Assembly: GCA_037952775.1 (NCBI GenBank)
Contig: JBANAY010000004.1
Span: 5,704,001-5,768,000 of the forward strand
Length of the DNA stretch: 64,000 bases
Direction: 5' to 3'
Origin: Clonostachys chloroleuca
Lineage: Eukaryota; Ascomycota; Sordariomycetes; Hypocreales; Bionectriaceae
This document shows, one piece after another, positions 11,546 to 24,168 of this stretch; within the stretch, counting starts at the first letter, position 1; every line of letters begins with the position of its first letter. The translations under genes and the position numbers were made by a program. The notes beneath the pieces are model-generated. The model saw only the letters and a list, made by a program, of their open reading frames with translations. It ran no database searches and was not told the DNA's origin.

Positions 11546-13696
11546 ATGGCGTCTCAGCCGCAGGATTCGGACAACCAGCCGTTGCTGTCGATCCGGGACA
11601 ATGACGCCCAGGACCGTCCCACCACCGCCGCGGATTCGCAGTTGCACAACTCGGACGGGTTTCTAGAGAATGAGAATGTGGACCATGGCGCTTCCCTCCA
11701 GCCGCAGAAACCATCTAGGAAAAGCCAGCTCTCAGATCGGGTAATGGGCCGCGTGCTTGCCCTCCAGCTTGGAGGAGATACAATTCGCGAGACAAAATCG
11801 ATTGAACTGGAGGAATTTTCCCACGAGGCTCCTCAAGGCGATTCCAGTGCGACGCTTTTGCAGCCAAGCAATTCTGAGAACGAGCCAACTGAAGAAGACA
11901 CAGCAGCACCCCAACCTGCAACTTGGAGCCCGCTTTGGCTTAAGCAGTCTGTACTTGGAGTTTTCTTGCTCTTGTTCTTCTCCTGCACAGTAGCTTTTCG
12001 GATCCTACTATCGTATTCCGAGAAACCCAGGGGATTGGGGCGGGCGGAATTGAGCGCTACAGACGTTTGGAGATTTGCCCCGACTGCTGGTAAGCTCCCT
12101 CTGGGAAGAAAAACTGTCCCAAAGCTGAACAGTACATCGCTATAGTTCTCACGGTCATCACCATATTCTAGTCACGGGTGGAACTGCAGGCACTGAGGTG
12201 CATGCCCTAGGCGATTGCGCGAGATAGCCCTCGTGGTTCTGAATGGAAGGATCTCGATTATACAACCGTGATACCGCCCGTGCTTTTGTTCCGGTCATTT
12301 CAAAACAGTCACTTCCTTGTGTTTTTTTGCCGCCCTTGCCACGGCTCTTCTCCGAGTTCAGGTCGTTCTTTCAACTAATTTATTCAAAATAAGTCTATGG
12401 GGCGTGCCAGAACCCATAGAAGTCAACATCCTGGATTCCTTTGATGCCGTTATTGATGAGCCAGTATCCCAGATTTCCATGGATGCCTACTACAATGCAG
12501 TCCCTGTTCGAGATTTCCAGATGAATCTGCTATTTGGCGCTTCCAAACAGGCGGCCTATCAAACCTTCAACACGAGAGAGCCAATGAGAGATACCGTCAC
12601 GGTTAATAGAGGTTACAGGCCCTCTAGATTGATTAAAGATTGGGAAGCTCTTGCTTCCAAGTTATCAGGGTACCTAGCTAGATTTCACGGAGTAATCTCT
12701 GCTGATAAACTCAATGGGAATTCTCAATTTGCCTCGTCCTAGAATTCTTCTGACACTTCCGCCCCCTTGACTTCAATAACCTCCTCCATGGGTGATAAAG
12801 TCGCAATACCCACTGGTAGCGACCTCCGCACATAAGTGCGGGCAATTTTGTCATTGCTCCAGCCTAATGTCGGCTGATTCGAGGGTCTTCGGGTCCGTTA
12901 CCTCATCCCAGGGCTGTGTCGTTTTGCAAAATATACAGCAAGGGCAGGCTTCGACTTATGCCCACCCCAGCTGTCGGAATGATTGTCCAAGGTGGGTTTA
13001 GGGGCAAGAAGTGCTGGAGATGGGATCTCAATTCAACGTCATGCTCCAGCCCTATGGCACGCTCACCCCGATGATCTCGGAAACCCTGTAAGACAAGCCG
13101 GCGTTCTCGCCGAAGTCACCTCGCTGCATCGTACAGCAGCCGCTCAGCTGGTCCACAAGGAGAACCGGCTACGCATCAATCAGACTTCGACTGTAGCTCC
13201 CTTCCGTCATAGAGAGCTGTCGCCTGTCCATGCAAGGATCCTAAGAACGGGAGCGATACCGCTCTTCCAGAGTGAGCCGGCCACCCTGGCTCTAACGCTC
13301 ATCCTATCTTTGACTGTCTCTGTTCATATCTGGGCTTTGGCGTATACGCTGTTTCGCTATCTATTTCGCGACCGAATACCTTTCTTTCCGTGGGATGTGG
13401 ACCTGAAAGGACTGGCACCCTATCGGTTCAACAGCGTCGCCATGGTGTCCTCCCTCCTTGAAGGCTCCAACTATACCGAGATTTTGCCCAAACGGGCCTA
13501 TCAAATGTATCCGCCTGAGCTACAGGAGTATTTCTCGGGAACATTCTTTAGGCTTGGGTGGTTCGTTAGGCAGAAAGAAGAAGGCAAGGTTTTCACGGTT
13601 GGGATAATGGATGACAAGAAGTTCGTCCCTCTGCGGGTGATGACGCTGAAAGCGTGTATGCCAACAGCCACACGGCGGGAAAGCGGTCACGAGTAG
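11546..13696 (+). pseudogene. Decayed DUF3433-family membrane protein gene
   Basis: The first exon (11546..12089) is intact: a hydrophilic N-terminus, then WSPLWLKQSVLGVFLLLFF (first membrane segment) and WRFAPTA. A normal 56-nt intron (GTAAGC..TATAG) leads to VLTVITIF, after which the frame is broken. TAG stops at 12169 and 12208 replace tryptophans expected in the family, and one surplus T in the run near 12325 shifts frame before FAALATALLRVQVVLS. The middle is largely lost after about 12595 and contains a foreign-looking 70-bp patch. DUF3433-like sequence resumes around 13290-13620 (ALTLILSLTVSVHIWALAY.., SVAMVSSLLEGSN, FFRLGWF, FTVGIMDD). Family members are about 1100-1200 aa. This is a shortened relic, and the TGG-to-TAG changes fit RIP. 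Confidence 0.8.
12601..12670 (+). repeat. 70-bp segment shared with the STAND gene (1541-1610)
   Basis: Ungapped alignment of 12601-12670 to 1541-1610 gives 57 of 70 identical positions by my hand count. It includes the perfect block ACAGGCCCTCTAGAT. Eight of the thirteen differences are C-to-T or G-to-A in the pseudogene copy, and none go the other way. Flanks on both sides do not align. Confidence 0.8.
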
Positions 13697-16600
13697 AAGA
13701 AATCCCATCGTCTTAGAGAAATGGACAGATTATTCAAGCGTACTTCTAGCACTCCACAGCTCTGTGTGATCTTACTCTTCGTATCAATCCTCCCCGGGTT
13801 TTAACTTTTAGGTCGTTCTATCAGTACAGGAACATCCCCCCTACCGTATTGCTGTAAAATAAGTGCAATTTTACCTAGCCTATGATTCTCGCTACCCAGA
13901 CAATAGGAAAATAAAAGGGACCAGGAAAAAGAGAACAACCGAAGAGAAAAGAGAAATGAAGAAACAATCAGCTGTTGAAACACTAGCACTATTTCTACGC
14001 CATTAGATTGGTCAGGATAACAACCTCAACAATAACCTAGAGAATAATCCACCAGAGACTAGGTACAATAAACAAATATAACAACCATAGATAATTATCA
14101 AATTTTGGACGGGTCTCCCCTCCAGCAACCAGCCACTATCATTCATTTCTTCCTCATTTAGCAATGAACTGTTAGTAATTTGCACGTGGATATGGGCAGG
14201 ATGGACGATTCTTTAGGGAGAAGGTTTGCGCATTTTTGTGAGGTTCACGGACTAACGTATTAGGCGCCAAAGAGAGGCTATCAAGGTCGTTCCTCTTGGA
14301 TATCAGCCTGCCACAGGCAAGACACAACCGGTTCGTGGTAGTTGCGTGTACATATTGCAGCAGAATGATGATGGATCAGATGATGATCGCCGCAGACACC
14401 ACACGGTTAGCCAAAGTCACTGATCTAGCAATTGGAAAGATGTTGCGAAACAATCGCAGAATTTCTCCGCCAAGTGCTGACTTCCTCCATCCACACAGTC
14501 CACTTTTCGGCCGGACCGATCGGAGTGAGATAATGGTTTCGGCTCACCGATCGGAGTGAGAAAATGGTTTCGGCTCGTCTCACGAACGCCTCCGCAGACC
14601 AAAAACGCGAATCCCTGCGGCCGACGAATTTCCCGAATAGTAGTTAAACACGCAGCGTTTCAGCCCCGTCAGCAATCTACAGAGAATTAGACTCTCGCAA
14701 AATAAAACGCCGCAGCACGATTCATGGCAGCGCAACACTCCGAATGGCGAGATCAGCCGGTGCGTTGACTGGTGCTTTGGCATTCACGCCTAGTGAATAG
14801 GATGAAACACCGAATGATGCTCCTAAACTAGTTGAATCCTTGCCCTTACTCGTCACCCTCGAGGAGGCCTCTAAGCTTAATGTCAAGGTTGTTGGTTCAC
14901 AAGGCGAACGTTCACGCAAACCCTTCCTTTCTCTTCGGATGGGCCGGAGGAAGGAGGCTGCTTTCAGGTATGATGGAACCGTTTGGTTGGGAAATCCACT
15001 TGAAGGCTTGGCTCTCTCGAGATCTCTCCACCGCGAAGATCTGCGTCATTCACTGTAGAGCGAGTCATGGAATCCCATCAAAATTGGTATTGTCTTGGTT
15101 TGGGAACCAATGGGGGGCAGGATATCCATAGGATTCATCTTCTCGAACAGCCTATTCTCCCCCTCGCCCTAGTGTTTCAGGAAGACTCCGCCAACACAAT
15201 CTTGGGAGCACAGCCAACATGCAATTGCCTCCTAAATTCAGGATCAGTGGCTGATCCTGCGATCGTCGGTTTGTCTTTCTGCCAACCATGCTTCATGGCT
15301 TGTCGATCGTTCAACTTGCGCAGACTAGAGTCGGAATAGAGGTGCGGATGGCGCTCGAACTATTGGCACAGGAGCATCCGAGACATCTTCTGGGGCCACT
15401 TGGTCAGCGCCATGGAGCGAAAATCACGGCCAATTTGGCAGGGATATTCTTTCTACGGCAAGCAAAGGGCGGGGCGGATGGCGAGCATTTACATAGATGT
15501 GGGCTGCTACACCACCACGGTTTATCTATGGAAATAGATTTTCACGAAAGGTCGCATGGCGTAGGGATATTCAGACCGGATCGGAAGAGATCAACAGGTA
15601 CAAGAAATTATCGCCTTTCGGGAACTCAGATCACCGACCATCCGATAGCCGTCTTTCAGGGGGTGCAGTTCGTTGGGTCAGTTGTGTGATCGTCCCTCCC
15701 ACAGAAACAAGCGCAGATTTGAGGTGTTCATCATTGTGCTACGTATGTACGGCTGGAGAAATTTGAAACACACGAATTTCCACGTTTAGGGTATCCAGTG
15801 ATTGCATTCGGACGCCTAGATATGAATGCCACGGATAAGGGTCTAAGCGAAGCTCGCGTAGAAAACACGAATTTGTCAGGCGAAGCTGTCATTTTACAAT
15901 GACCAACCGGACAATGTGGTCGGTTAATGGTTAACCGCCCAAAAGGATCAATTGGGTGTGTTCTTTTGAAGAAGGGCAGAGAGTGGCCACGGCGCACAGC
16001 TCGTGATCCGAGTTGGGCTGACCAAAGCTGAACCATCAACAGAGCTGGCGATTGGCTAGAATGCGACTGCGCAGAGATAGAGAGACGCAGCTCCTCACCC
16101 GATATCACGAATAGCAGGGGTAAGGGTTGCAATATAGCCCTGCTACCCCTGTGAGACGGATCCAGTCCGCGCGCGATGAGCCAACAGCCACGAGGGGGGA
16201 AAGAGGCCGAGAGGGTACAGGGGTGTATTCTCGTTGCGTCTTGATCGCAGGCAAATCTGCAGGTCGGCTTGGACAGGCAGGCGAGAAGCCAATTCCGGCC
16301 AAGCTAAGCCAAGGGGGAGGTAGAACAAGCAAATATTCCTACGTAAACATGCACAGGCCGAAGCCAAGATACTATTTCGGAAGGCCGGCAATAGAGGGTT
16401 GGCATCTACTGGGCTTTTCTTTTTTCAGTCGCCGTGTAAATGAGTAACACGACCATGATGCTGGGCTAAGACCCTTGGCAGTGGTGGTTGGCGCAGCGTA
16501 ATGTCTTACCGATCTTGATAGCGCCATGTGCATCACTGATGAATACGATGATCCCTTCCTCGTATAGAATCCGGGTGCAATGTGGCATGGCCAGCGCCTG

Positions 16601-19172
16601 AGCAAAGAGGAGGACGGCGTTCTGCCAAGTCCAGAGCGGGCATGGAGTGACTGGCGGATGAGACCACGCCAAGCAGCGGACGAAGGGCTGGAAGGCAGGA
16701 TGAGGTGTTTAGTGCCTAAGCAGCTTGGCAGAGTGCATCCAAGAAGCTTTGGGGGGTGTTAAGCTTAACACAGATAGTTTAGCGATGCAAGGGTCGCAGA
16801 GACTGGGGGGGTTGAGTGGTCGCCCTGAGAGTCGAGCGGAGAATGGCAGTGGAGAATAGGGAGCGAGATGCCTATCATCTGGTTAATTGAGGACCAGGTT
16901 CACTCCTCCAGGCGGGCTGAGAGTAAACTCCATTCATAGACGGCCAGGGTTCCATCATGGGGGTGTGACTGATGTGGGGATTAGCACTCGCATTTCCTTC
17001 TTGTGTTCTCATCCGGGTGGCCTGGATTAAACCGAAATAGCTTCTCTATGACAAGGGATCTCTTTCTTTGTGTCTGGCTGGCGATATTCGGAGATGGATT
17101 AACAAAATCAGAGGCAGTTGGTCCCTTCAAAGGACTCCTGAAGCATATCCAGCCACCCCTACAGACGTTGCACCAACGGGATGTGCGGCCTCCCAATTTT
17201 TAACGCTCGCTGACAGGGGTTGTCCCCAAAATGATTTAGAATGGAAGGCTCGGAGAACGAGCGGGCCAATATTTTGCTCTACTTCGTCGTGTGCTGTTGA
17301 CGTGCCAAACCGCCAATAGTCGCCAGCCACATCCCCAGATTCTGATGCTTGGCCCCTTTCTAATGCTTTTTGGCAGAACGCTTGGGTCACCCGCTAGCTT
17401 GCGATGCAAGCCATGGCGCCATCTTCGCTGTTTTCTCGTTCAAGACGCAGCGCAGCTCGTGTTATTCTCCTACATACATACGCATTCATGCGCCGCCGGA
17501 GAAGGCAAACAAACAAATTGCAAGGTTACCATCAGCTGGTGCCATCCCTGCCCCTTTGTTCCATTGCCGCCTAGAATTCTAGCCCGCTGATTGGCTGACT
17601 GCGGAAGAGGACATCGCTTTACGCTCATTCATCCTCCTCGCCCCGCGCGGTTACGTGGCGAGGATTGTGTATTTCACTTTACAGGGCTCTGGCACAAGGA
17701 CCAGCGCACAAGACACCCCTATTCCCGGCTGACTCCGAGTACTCCCATTGGCCTAGATACTATCAGGTCAGGCACTACATACGTACGGCTGAATCCGATG
17801 GGTCAGCCGGAAGCCTGAACCTGGGCCTATTGTGACCGTTCTGTCCCCAGACATTCCTATTCTCACAATGGAGGCTTCCTGTCCTACGTACCTGCATTAA
17901 AATCAGGTACGACTTGAAATCAACCAAGCCACCCCCTTCCCTTCCCCCTAGGCGTCTACTTTAAGTACTTCATATTACCACCTTACATACGCGAGGGTCA
18001 CCCACACTTCCAACTGTGCTGGCGGCACAAGTGCTGTGGATACTTGATGGGTAAGGAGAGAATAAGAAAGTACTTCAGTTCGTCACTACCGGGTCCCATG
18101 CAACAAAAAGCAATATATGTAGGGGCCTTGATTACCTTATCTCGTGCGAAATCACGGCGTTTGTCTCTTATAGCTGCGGCGAAATATCACCAGCCAGTCA
18201 CCATGGGGCGACTAATGTCCTCTTTCATGTCGTGTGAGTGCAGGCGGCTGTGTAATCCATTGCTGCTTTATCTGCCCCATCAACTGATGGAAAGTTCCTC
18301 TCCTTTCGTCATTTTGCTGCTACGATATCGTCCAACCGACCCAAAACGCCCACCGGATCTCAGCCATGCTCCACACCCGCCCAGACGCCCGCCGCTATAC
18401 TAGACGAAATACCAGTCCAAACCCATACAGAAAGGGTGTCTGCTAATTATACCACTCACCGTGATATTACACTACCCGGCCCCATCAAAGTGGGAGCACC
18501 TACGGGCGAGTGCCGCTTTGACACATCTGCATCCCCGTCACGTTCAGCCCAGCCCAATCCTCCTCCAAGCCAGTCACTTCTTGGCGCCTGCATCATGCAC
18601 CCGATACGAAGACTGGCAAAGAGGGCATGGGCAATGGACATGGGGCCTCTATGTGTGTGACAAGGCAGGTGGGCAGCAGTTGACCGGAAGAGGCCCAGGG
18701 TCCCGTTCACCCTCTCGTCATTGTCCTTGTCCACTCCTGCAGGTACAGCTAATTAGCGATCCTAATGATCAAAGGCGAGGTCGGTTCGGTCTAGCAGTCT
18801 GCCCCATTCTTCTGCTTGCCTATTCCGTAGTGTACATCCATCCTATCATCTCATCCAACCACGACGGTAATGAGTCAGGGACCTCCTCGATGCCCAGCCC
18901 TGCCCAGCCCTGCCTGTCCCATTGTTATCATGGCGGCAACAATAAGTAGTTGATGCTCCCACGCATCCGCCGCGAGATTCGAGTCTTTCTTTCCCCTTTC
19001 TTTGTTAGGCCGGATCTGGTTGTTGTTGGCTCACGACACATACGCTCTTTCGTTTTTCTCATTCGGCTCTCCGCCTACATTCGTTTGATCTGATACAGAT
19101 CGTTCCTCTCGCTCCAATATACTAATAATATCAACGCACATTCGTTCTGAACTGAAAAACAAAAGTGTCACG
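13697..19172. other. 5.5 kb gene-free stretch
   Basis: No gene, tRNA or transposon could be supported. Open frames such as 15288-15689 (+) lack recognisable domains and have no splice partners. The only clear structure is the 31-bp tandem repeat at 14515. The last several hundred bases before 19173 are the promoter and leader of the deacetylase gene, and include a short TGCCCAGCCC triplication at about 18890-18915. Confidence 0.55.
14515..14576 (+). repeat. 31-bp tandem duplication
   Basis: ACCGATCGGAGTGAGA-T/A-AATGGTTTCGGCTC occurs twice head to tail (14515-14545 and 14546-14576) with one mismatch. The unit contains the CGATCG palindrome. Confidence 0.9.
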
Positions 19173-20471
19173 ATGCTCTTCACCAACCTCGTCGTCTACG
19201 CTCTTGCAGCCACTGCTGCTGCCAAGCCCATCCGCCACCACAAGAGGGGGAAGAAGCACCACAAGTGCTCCAGTGTCATTCCCTCCGAGAGTGCTGTTGG
19301 TACCACCGGCCCTTCTCCTACAGGCGGTGTCTCCTCGTCCGTGATCATCATCACCTCGACCTCAGCCGCAGTTAGCCCTACTGGCACCCCGATCAGCTCT
19401 TCCTCTATCTCCGACGGCCCTGCTACCCCTATCAGCTCTGCCACCACTCCCGGTAGCACCTCCGCTCCTGCTACTCCCTCGAGCTCGACCCCCTCTTCCA
19501 CTACTCCCGCGAGCTCCAGCGTCGTCTCAACTTTCAGCACCTCCGTTGTGAGCTCAACCTCTGTTGCCAGCACTACTTCCATTGCTAGCAGCACCTCCGT
19601 TGCCAGCACCTCTTCCATTGCCAGCACCTCGTCCATTGCTAGCACTACCTCCATTGCTAGCACCACCTCCATTGCTAGCACCACCTCCATCGCCAGCACC
19701 TCCTCCATCGTCTCGACCACTTCCAGCTCCAGTGTCGCACCCCTTCCCACCTCCAATGTTCCACTCGGCACTGTGATCACCAAGTGTTCAGTTCCCGGCA
19801 CGGTTGCCCTCACATTCGACGATGGCCCCGGACAGTACACCGAGCACGTCATGGACCTCCTTGAAGCCGCCGACATGCGAGCTACCTTCTTCATGAACGG
19901 TCAGAACTTTGGCAGCATCTACGACCGCCCCGAAACTGTCGTCCGTGGCTTCAACAACCATCAGCTGGGATCCCACACGTAAGTCTCCTCCCCATGTAAA
20001 CACTGAAAATCATAAATCAGGCTAACATATCCAACCAGCTGGGAACACATGGATTTGAGCGTCAAGAGCGATGCAGAGCTCCGTACCTCCCTCAAGACCC
20101 TCGAGGATGCCTTCGTCTCCATCGTCGGCAGCTGGCCCAACTACTTCCGCCCCCCTTACCTCACCACCACCACCACCTCGCTCGCCACCCTCAAGGAGTT
20201 CGGCTACAAGGTCCTCAACGTCGACATCGACACCAACGACTGGCAGGAGTCCCACGTCGCCAACCCCCAGCTCTCTCTCGATGCCTTCAAGGCCGGTCTC
20301 GACGCCGGCGGCTCCCTGGTCCTGGAACACGACGTCCACGCCTCCACCGCCAACCTTCTCGTTCCTCTTCTCATCTCCGAGCTGCAGTCCCGCGGCCTCA
20401 AGAGTGTCACCGCCGGTGAGTGTCTCGGCGAGGACCGATCTTTCTGGTACTCTGCTCCCCGTGCCGCTTAA
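19173..20471 (+). CDS. Secreted polysaccharide (chitin) deacetylase with Ser/Thr-rich stalk
   Basis: Exons 19173..19978 and 20039..20471 (60-nt intron with GCTAAC branch) give 412 aa. The N-terminus is a signal peptide (MLFTNLVVYALAATAAAKP). About residues 40-195 are a Ser/Thr-rich stalk with TSIAST-type hexapeptide repeats, a likely O-mannosylation zone. The NodB/CE4 domain follows with all motifs: TFDDGP (metal and base Asp), SHTWEH (metal His pair, assembled across the intron), FRPPY, NVDIDTNDW and LEHDVH. CE4 enzymes remove acetyl groups from chitin or other N-acetylglucosamine polymers. The enzyme is probably extracellular or wall-bound. A GPI signal is not evident, as the protein ends SAPRAA. 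Confidence 0.93.
19550..19730 (+). repeat. Coding minisatellite, 18-bp unit (TSIAST)
   Basis: About nine to ten copies of an 18-bp unit reading ACC-TCC-ATT-GCT-AGC-ACC with synonymous and S/T variation, inside the deacetylase stalk. Several neighbouring copies are near identical at DNA level, which favours length variation by slippage. Confidence 0.85.
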
Positions 20472-23400
20472 GCGGTCGCCCGCAATGGGGTTCTCACTCC
20501 GCGGGAGTGTGAACTCGGCCTTCCGTCGGTTTTTGGTAGAGAAAATGAAAGAGTCAATAGTAAGGTATAGAAAAGGGGCGTGGTGGATGGGCAGGAGATA
20601 CGCAAGTGTCTCGCTAGCCTCAAACCCCCGCCTTGTTTGAATCATGTCGTGATGGTTACTCTACAATATATTGCTTCTCAGGAGGTGTTTAATATCTATT
20701 TGGGCCTACGGGTTCGACAGGCCAGGATCGATGTTTCTGTGATGTATTTATGTGCACTTTTATAATATTTAATATCAAACGAACTTTGATTGACCATCTG
20801 TTATATTTCTCCTCTCATGTCGTTGTCTTGGAGTCTTGATCAAGCTCAGAACTATTTCTTCTCCACACATTGTAGCGGCGATTATTGACGACTGGCGCTT
20901 GTCAAAACCACCATCTTAAATAACACAGAAAATCATCTTGGCCTTGCCGGCACAGTTTCCTGTCATGGTTTCGGATCTATCGCCTAGATCAGATGAACAG
21001 ACGCCAGCAAGATTAACCTTAACGGGGCAGGTTCATGCAGGGAGGCAGGCGTATGCTGAACAAGTTGAAACATTCATAGCCGCGCAACGTTTGACCGGGA
21101 AGAACGGAAGTCATATATGCCCACGGTGCCCCTGTCGTCCTTGATCGGTATTTGACTCCCCTTTGTAACAAATCCTGGCAGGTTGGGACACTGCCTCGCC
21201 ACAAATCTTCCGGCTCCCGTCAACCCAGCGTGCTTGCAATTAGGAAATGGTTTTTCACACAACAAGTACTGGGTTTACTCGATACAACCTAGAAAGCTCA
21301 GGCAGGCTTGCTGAGAAAATCAATATCGGTTCAGTTATATCTCCCTGATTCCATGTAATCCCCGTGCAAGTCGTCACGCCCCCCTGTTGCTCCTCGGTTC
21401 AACCTCCCTATTCAAGATAAATAGACGGCCAGTGCCACACGCTATCCATTGGTAATCACCACGTGCGATGGCAATGTAACTGAAGAACCGCGACCCTTGT
21501 AGGTCGGCAACGGCCGAGACTTTGTGTTTACTGCTTGGCATCGGAATTAAGCCACTCGCGTGTCAACGTTGGGTAGGAAATGAAACGAGTCTCCCACTCT
21601 GTGAATCACCCTGTTGACACACAGCTCCTTCATATTGCCAACGCCATTTCCTTCATTGCTGGCGCTATCCTCCCCCTGCACGGGTCGTCCTGATAGGTCT
21701 CGGTAGATGAAGTAATTGAGTAAATCTCCATGGCTATTGTAAACAAAACGGCAAAAATACTCATGAAACAACCGCATTTGATCAAAGTTTCTCGTGTCAA
21801 ATGACTATTTCCTCATCTCTCCGTCTCCAAACGGGAGTTATATTGATTGATGGTAGCCCCAACATTATGTACCTACCCTACACTAACATGTACCTCAAAT
21901 TACCTACCCTGTAGCGTATCGCCTTCTCACATTTTACGTCGCAATTCGATATCAAAGAATCAAATATTGAAGCAGTTCATGACATGGTTTGATGCTACAA
22001 TTCCATTTGAAAGTCTTTATAGGGCGCCTCGATTTTTATTTTCCTGGTAGTTGTTGTCGATGTGTCTATTCAATGGGCAAAAGCCGGACAATCATCTTCC
22101 ATTAATTTACTGGTCACCTTTCAGACAGCCCAACCCATGAGGCATGTAGCCAACAATAACTTGTTATCATTTGGCAGATCATAACAATGCACAGCCGCAA
22201 GGTTAGCTATTAGAATTTAGCGAAAAGTCTAAATTTCTTTATTGCTTCACCTCATTGTTGGTCTCACTGGCCTAACCAGAGCCGCCCAAGTCGCGGCGAT
22301 GTCTGCAGAGTATTGGCCAACAGTGAGTTTCTTACATGGATTATAGGGGTCATGGGTACAAAAAGATGTGACCGACCAGACGCGGCATGATAACCCGCGG
22401 GCGCACTGAGCTCAATTGATGGTGAAAGCTGCATGCCGTGTGAAATTTCTACCTCGAATTGAGCGGCCTGTTTGATGAGCAGTCGCATGAAAATAGAGTG
22501 TTGGATCATTTATGGCCTGCAATGATGTCCACCCCTGCTGTTTTGCCATACAGAAATGCGGGAGAAGTCATCATTCCCAAAGATCTGTCGGTTTCCGGCT
22601 ACGAAAGGAGCGCATCCCATGGGCGGCCTCTTGAAAACTACGAACTTTGGGTGGCCAGTGGAATAGAAGCTGCACGGAAAAGGCACAATTTGTCCCTCCT
22701 GTGTCGCCGTCCGAAAGTGCCGACCCTTCGTCAGTATGCTGGAGATGGGTAACTTATATCGATGGTGAGTGTATGTGGTTGGCGATGTGGCTAGAGTCAC
22801 CCAGTCAATTGACTGTCTGGCTACCTGGCGGATATTGCCTGGGGACACAAATAAGGTAACAAACAAGCTTATCGTGGGTATGGCATGGTAGCGCTCGGTG
22901 CGTATTGCCTGCCTCAGATAATGAATGCTTCATGGGCATGAGAATGTCCATTGAACGGTGAGCCTGTTGGTGATAATAATAGTCAGTGGTAGATACCAAC
23001 GGCCTCCGGTCGCGAGGCTGAGTTTGTCAGCAGAGATGACTCCGTGAAATCTAGCATTCGTGAGGGGATTGGGAATAAGAATAGGCTTAAGCTGGGGGCG
23101 CAGGATCCAAACCCCTGTCCAGCCATGATTTTGTGGATATTTTGGGAAGCAAACATCATCGCCGTTTCTGAGTAAGTAATATTACACGCTACTGCCCCAG
23201 TGACATGTTGGTAGGGCTGAAGAATTGCTTGCATTCAGTTGATCTCCGATTATTGGTGGGTGAGGCCTCTCGTCTCAGCTCTGTAGCTTCGTCACCATCA
23301 AGACCGGGAAAGCTGGCTGCTGCAAAGAGGCTGCAGCTGGCCTGTAATCTGCGAAACAACTCGGCCAACAGCCCGCTGACTTCAAGTTGGAGCAAAGGTC

Positions 23401-24168
23401 CCGCCAACTGAAGATCAACGCGACCAACAAACCAGCTGCTGTGTGATGTGAGGCTCCTTAATTACAACGGCACAGAGTCTAGACTGCGAGTGAAGCAACG
23501 ACGATGCATTAGCGTGCCATGATTCTGGGACGGACTGTGACCAGGCTCTCTCTAGGCTGGGCATCGTCTCCCAGTCAGCGTTTAGCGGGCCAGATGTGAG
23601 TTAATCTGGAAAAATACAGCTTGTTTTGGCGTGGTGGCTCATTTCGCTCGCGGGACACAAGCACCAACACATCCCAGCAGCTTACTCCAAACCCCAAATT
23701 AGTGGTTTCAGCATTCAATGCTCGCCGTACCAACTGCTGCTGTTGACAGCCTGGCCCATGATGAACGTGGCCCCTGTCTGGCTCTACAGTAAGCGACCAA
23801 TCTTGTAAGCTGGAAGCTCTCTTGTGGACTCCGCGAACCTGTTTGGGGCTTGGACCCTTGTCGGTGGCCTGGCTTATCGTTCCATGAATAGAATCGACCC
23901 CAAAAATTGGTACTGGAATCGTATTAGCCTGGAATTAAAAAAATGCTTGGTAGGGAGCAGCGCCGTTGAACCACGCAGCATCGACGTTGCCGAACGGAAG
24001 GATCAGCGACTTGCGTGGACTAACAGACAAAACAATTGATGGTCAGTGCAAACTGGATCAGAATATTAGTATGGCTGCCTCGCCCTCCTTCTCGATTGTC
24101 AACTCCAAGTGTTTCTTGACACCTCCTCCAGACCAGTCCATATACAGTCGCTTGTATAATCCACAACC
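20472..24168. other. 3.7 kb intergenic, no gene recognised
   Basis: Only short frames, none with a recognisable domain or consistent splicing. It must contain the 3' end of the deacetylase transcript and the promoter of the LtrA-like gene. Confidence 0.55.

Noticed and set aside
15288..15689. 133-codon plus-strand frame in the gene desert
   Set aside because: No recognisable domain, no splice partner and overlapping frames of similar length, so treated as chance.
19196..19894. 232-codon minus-strand frame
   Set aside because: Antisense of the Ser/Thr-rich repeat of the deacetylase. The repetitive EVVLAME composition is a by-product.
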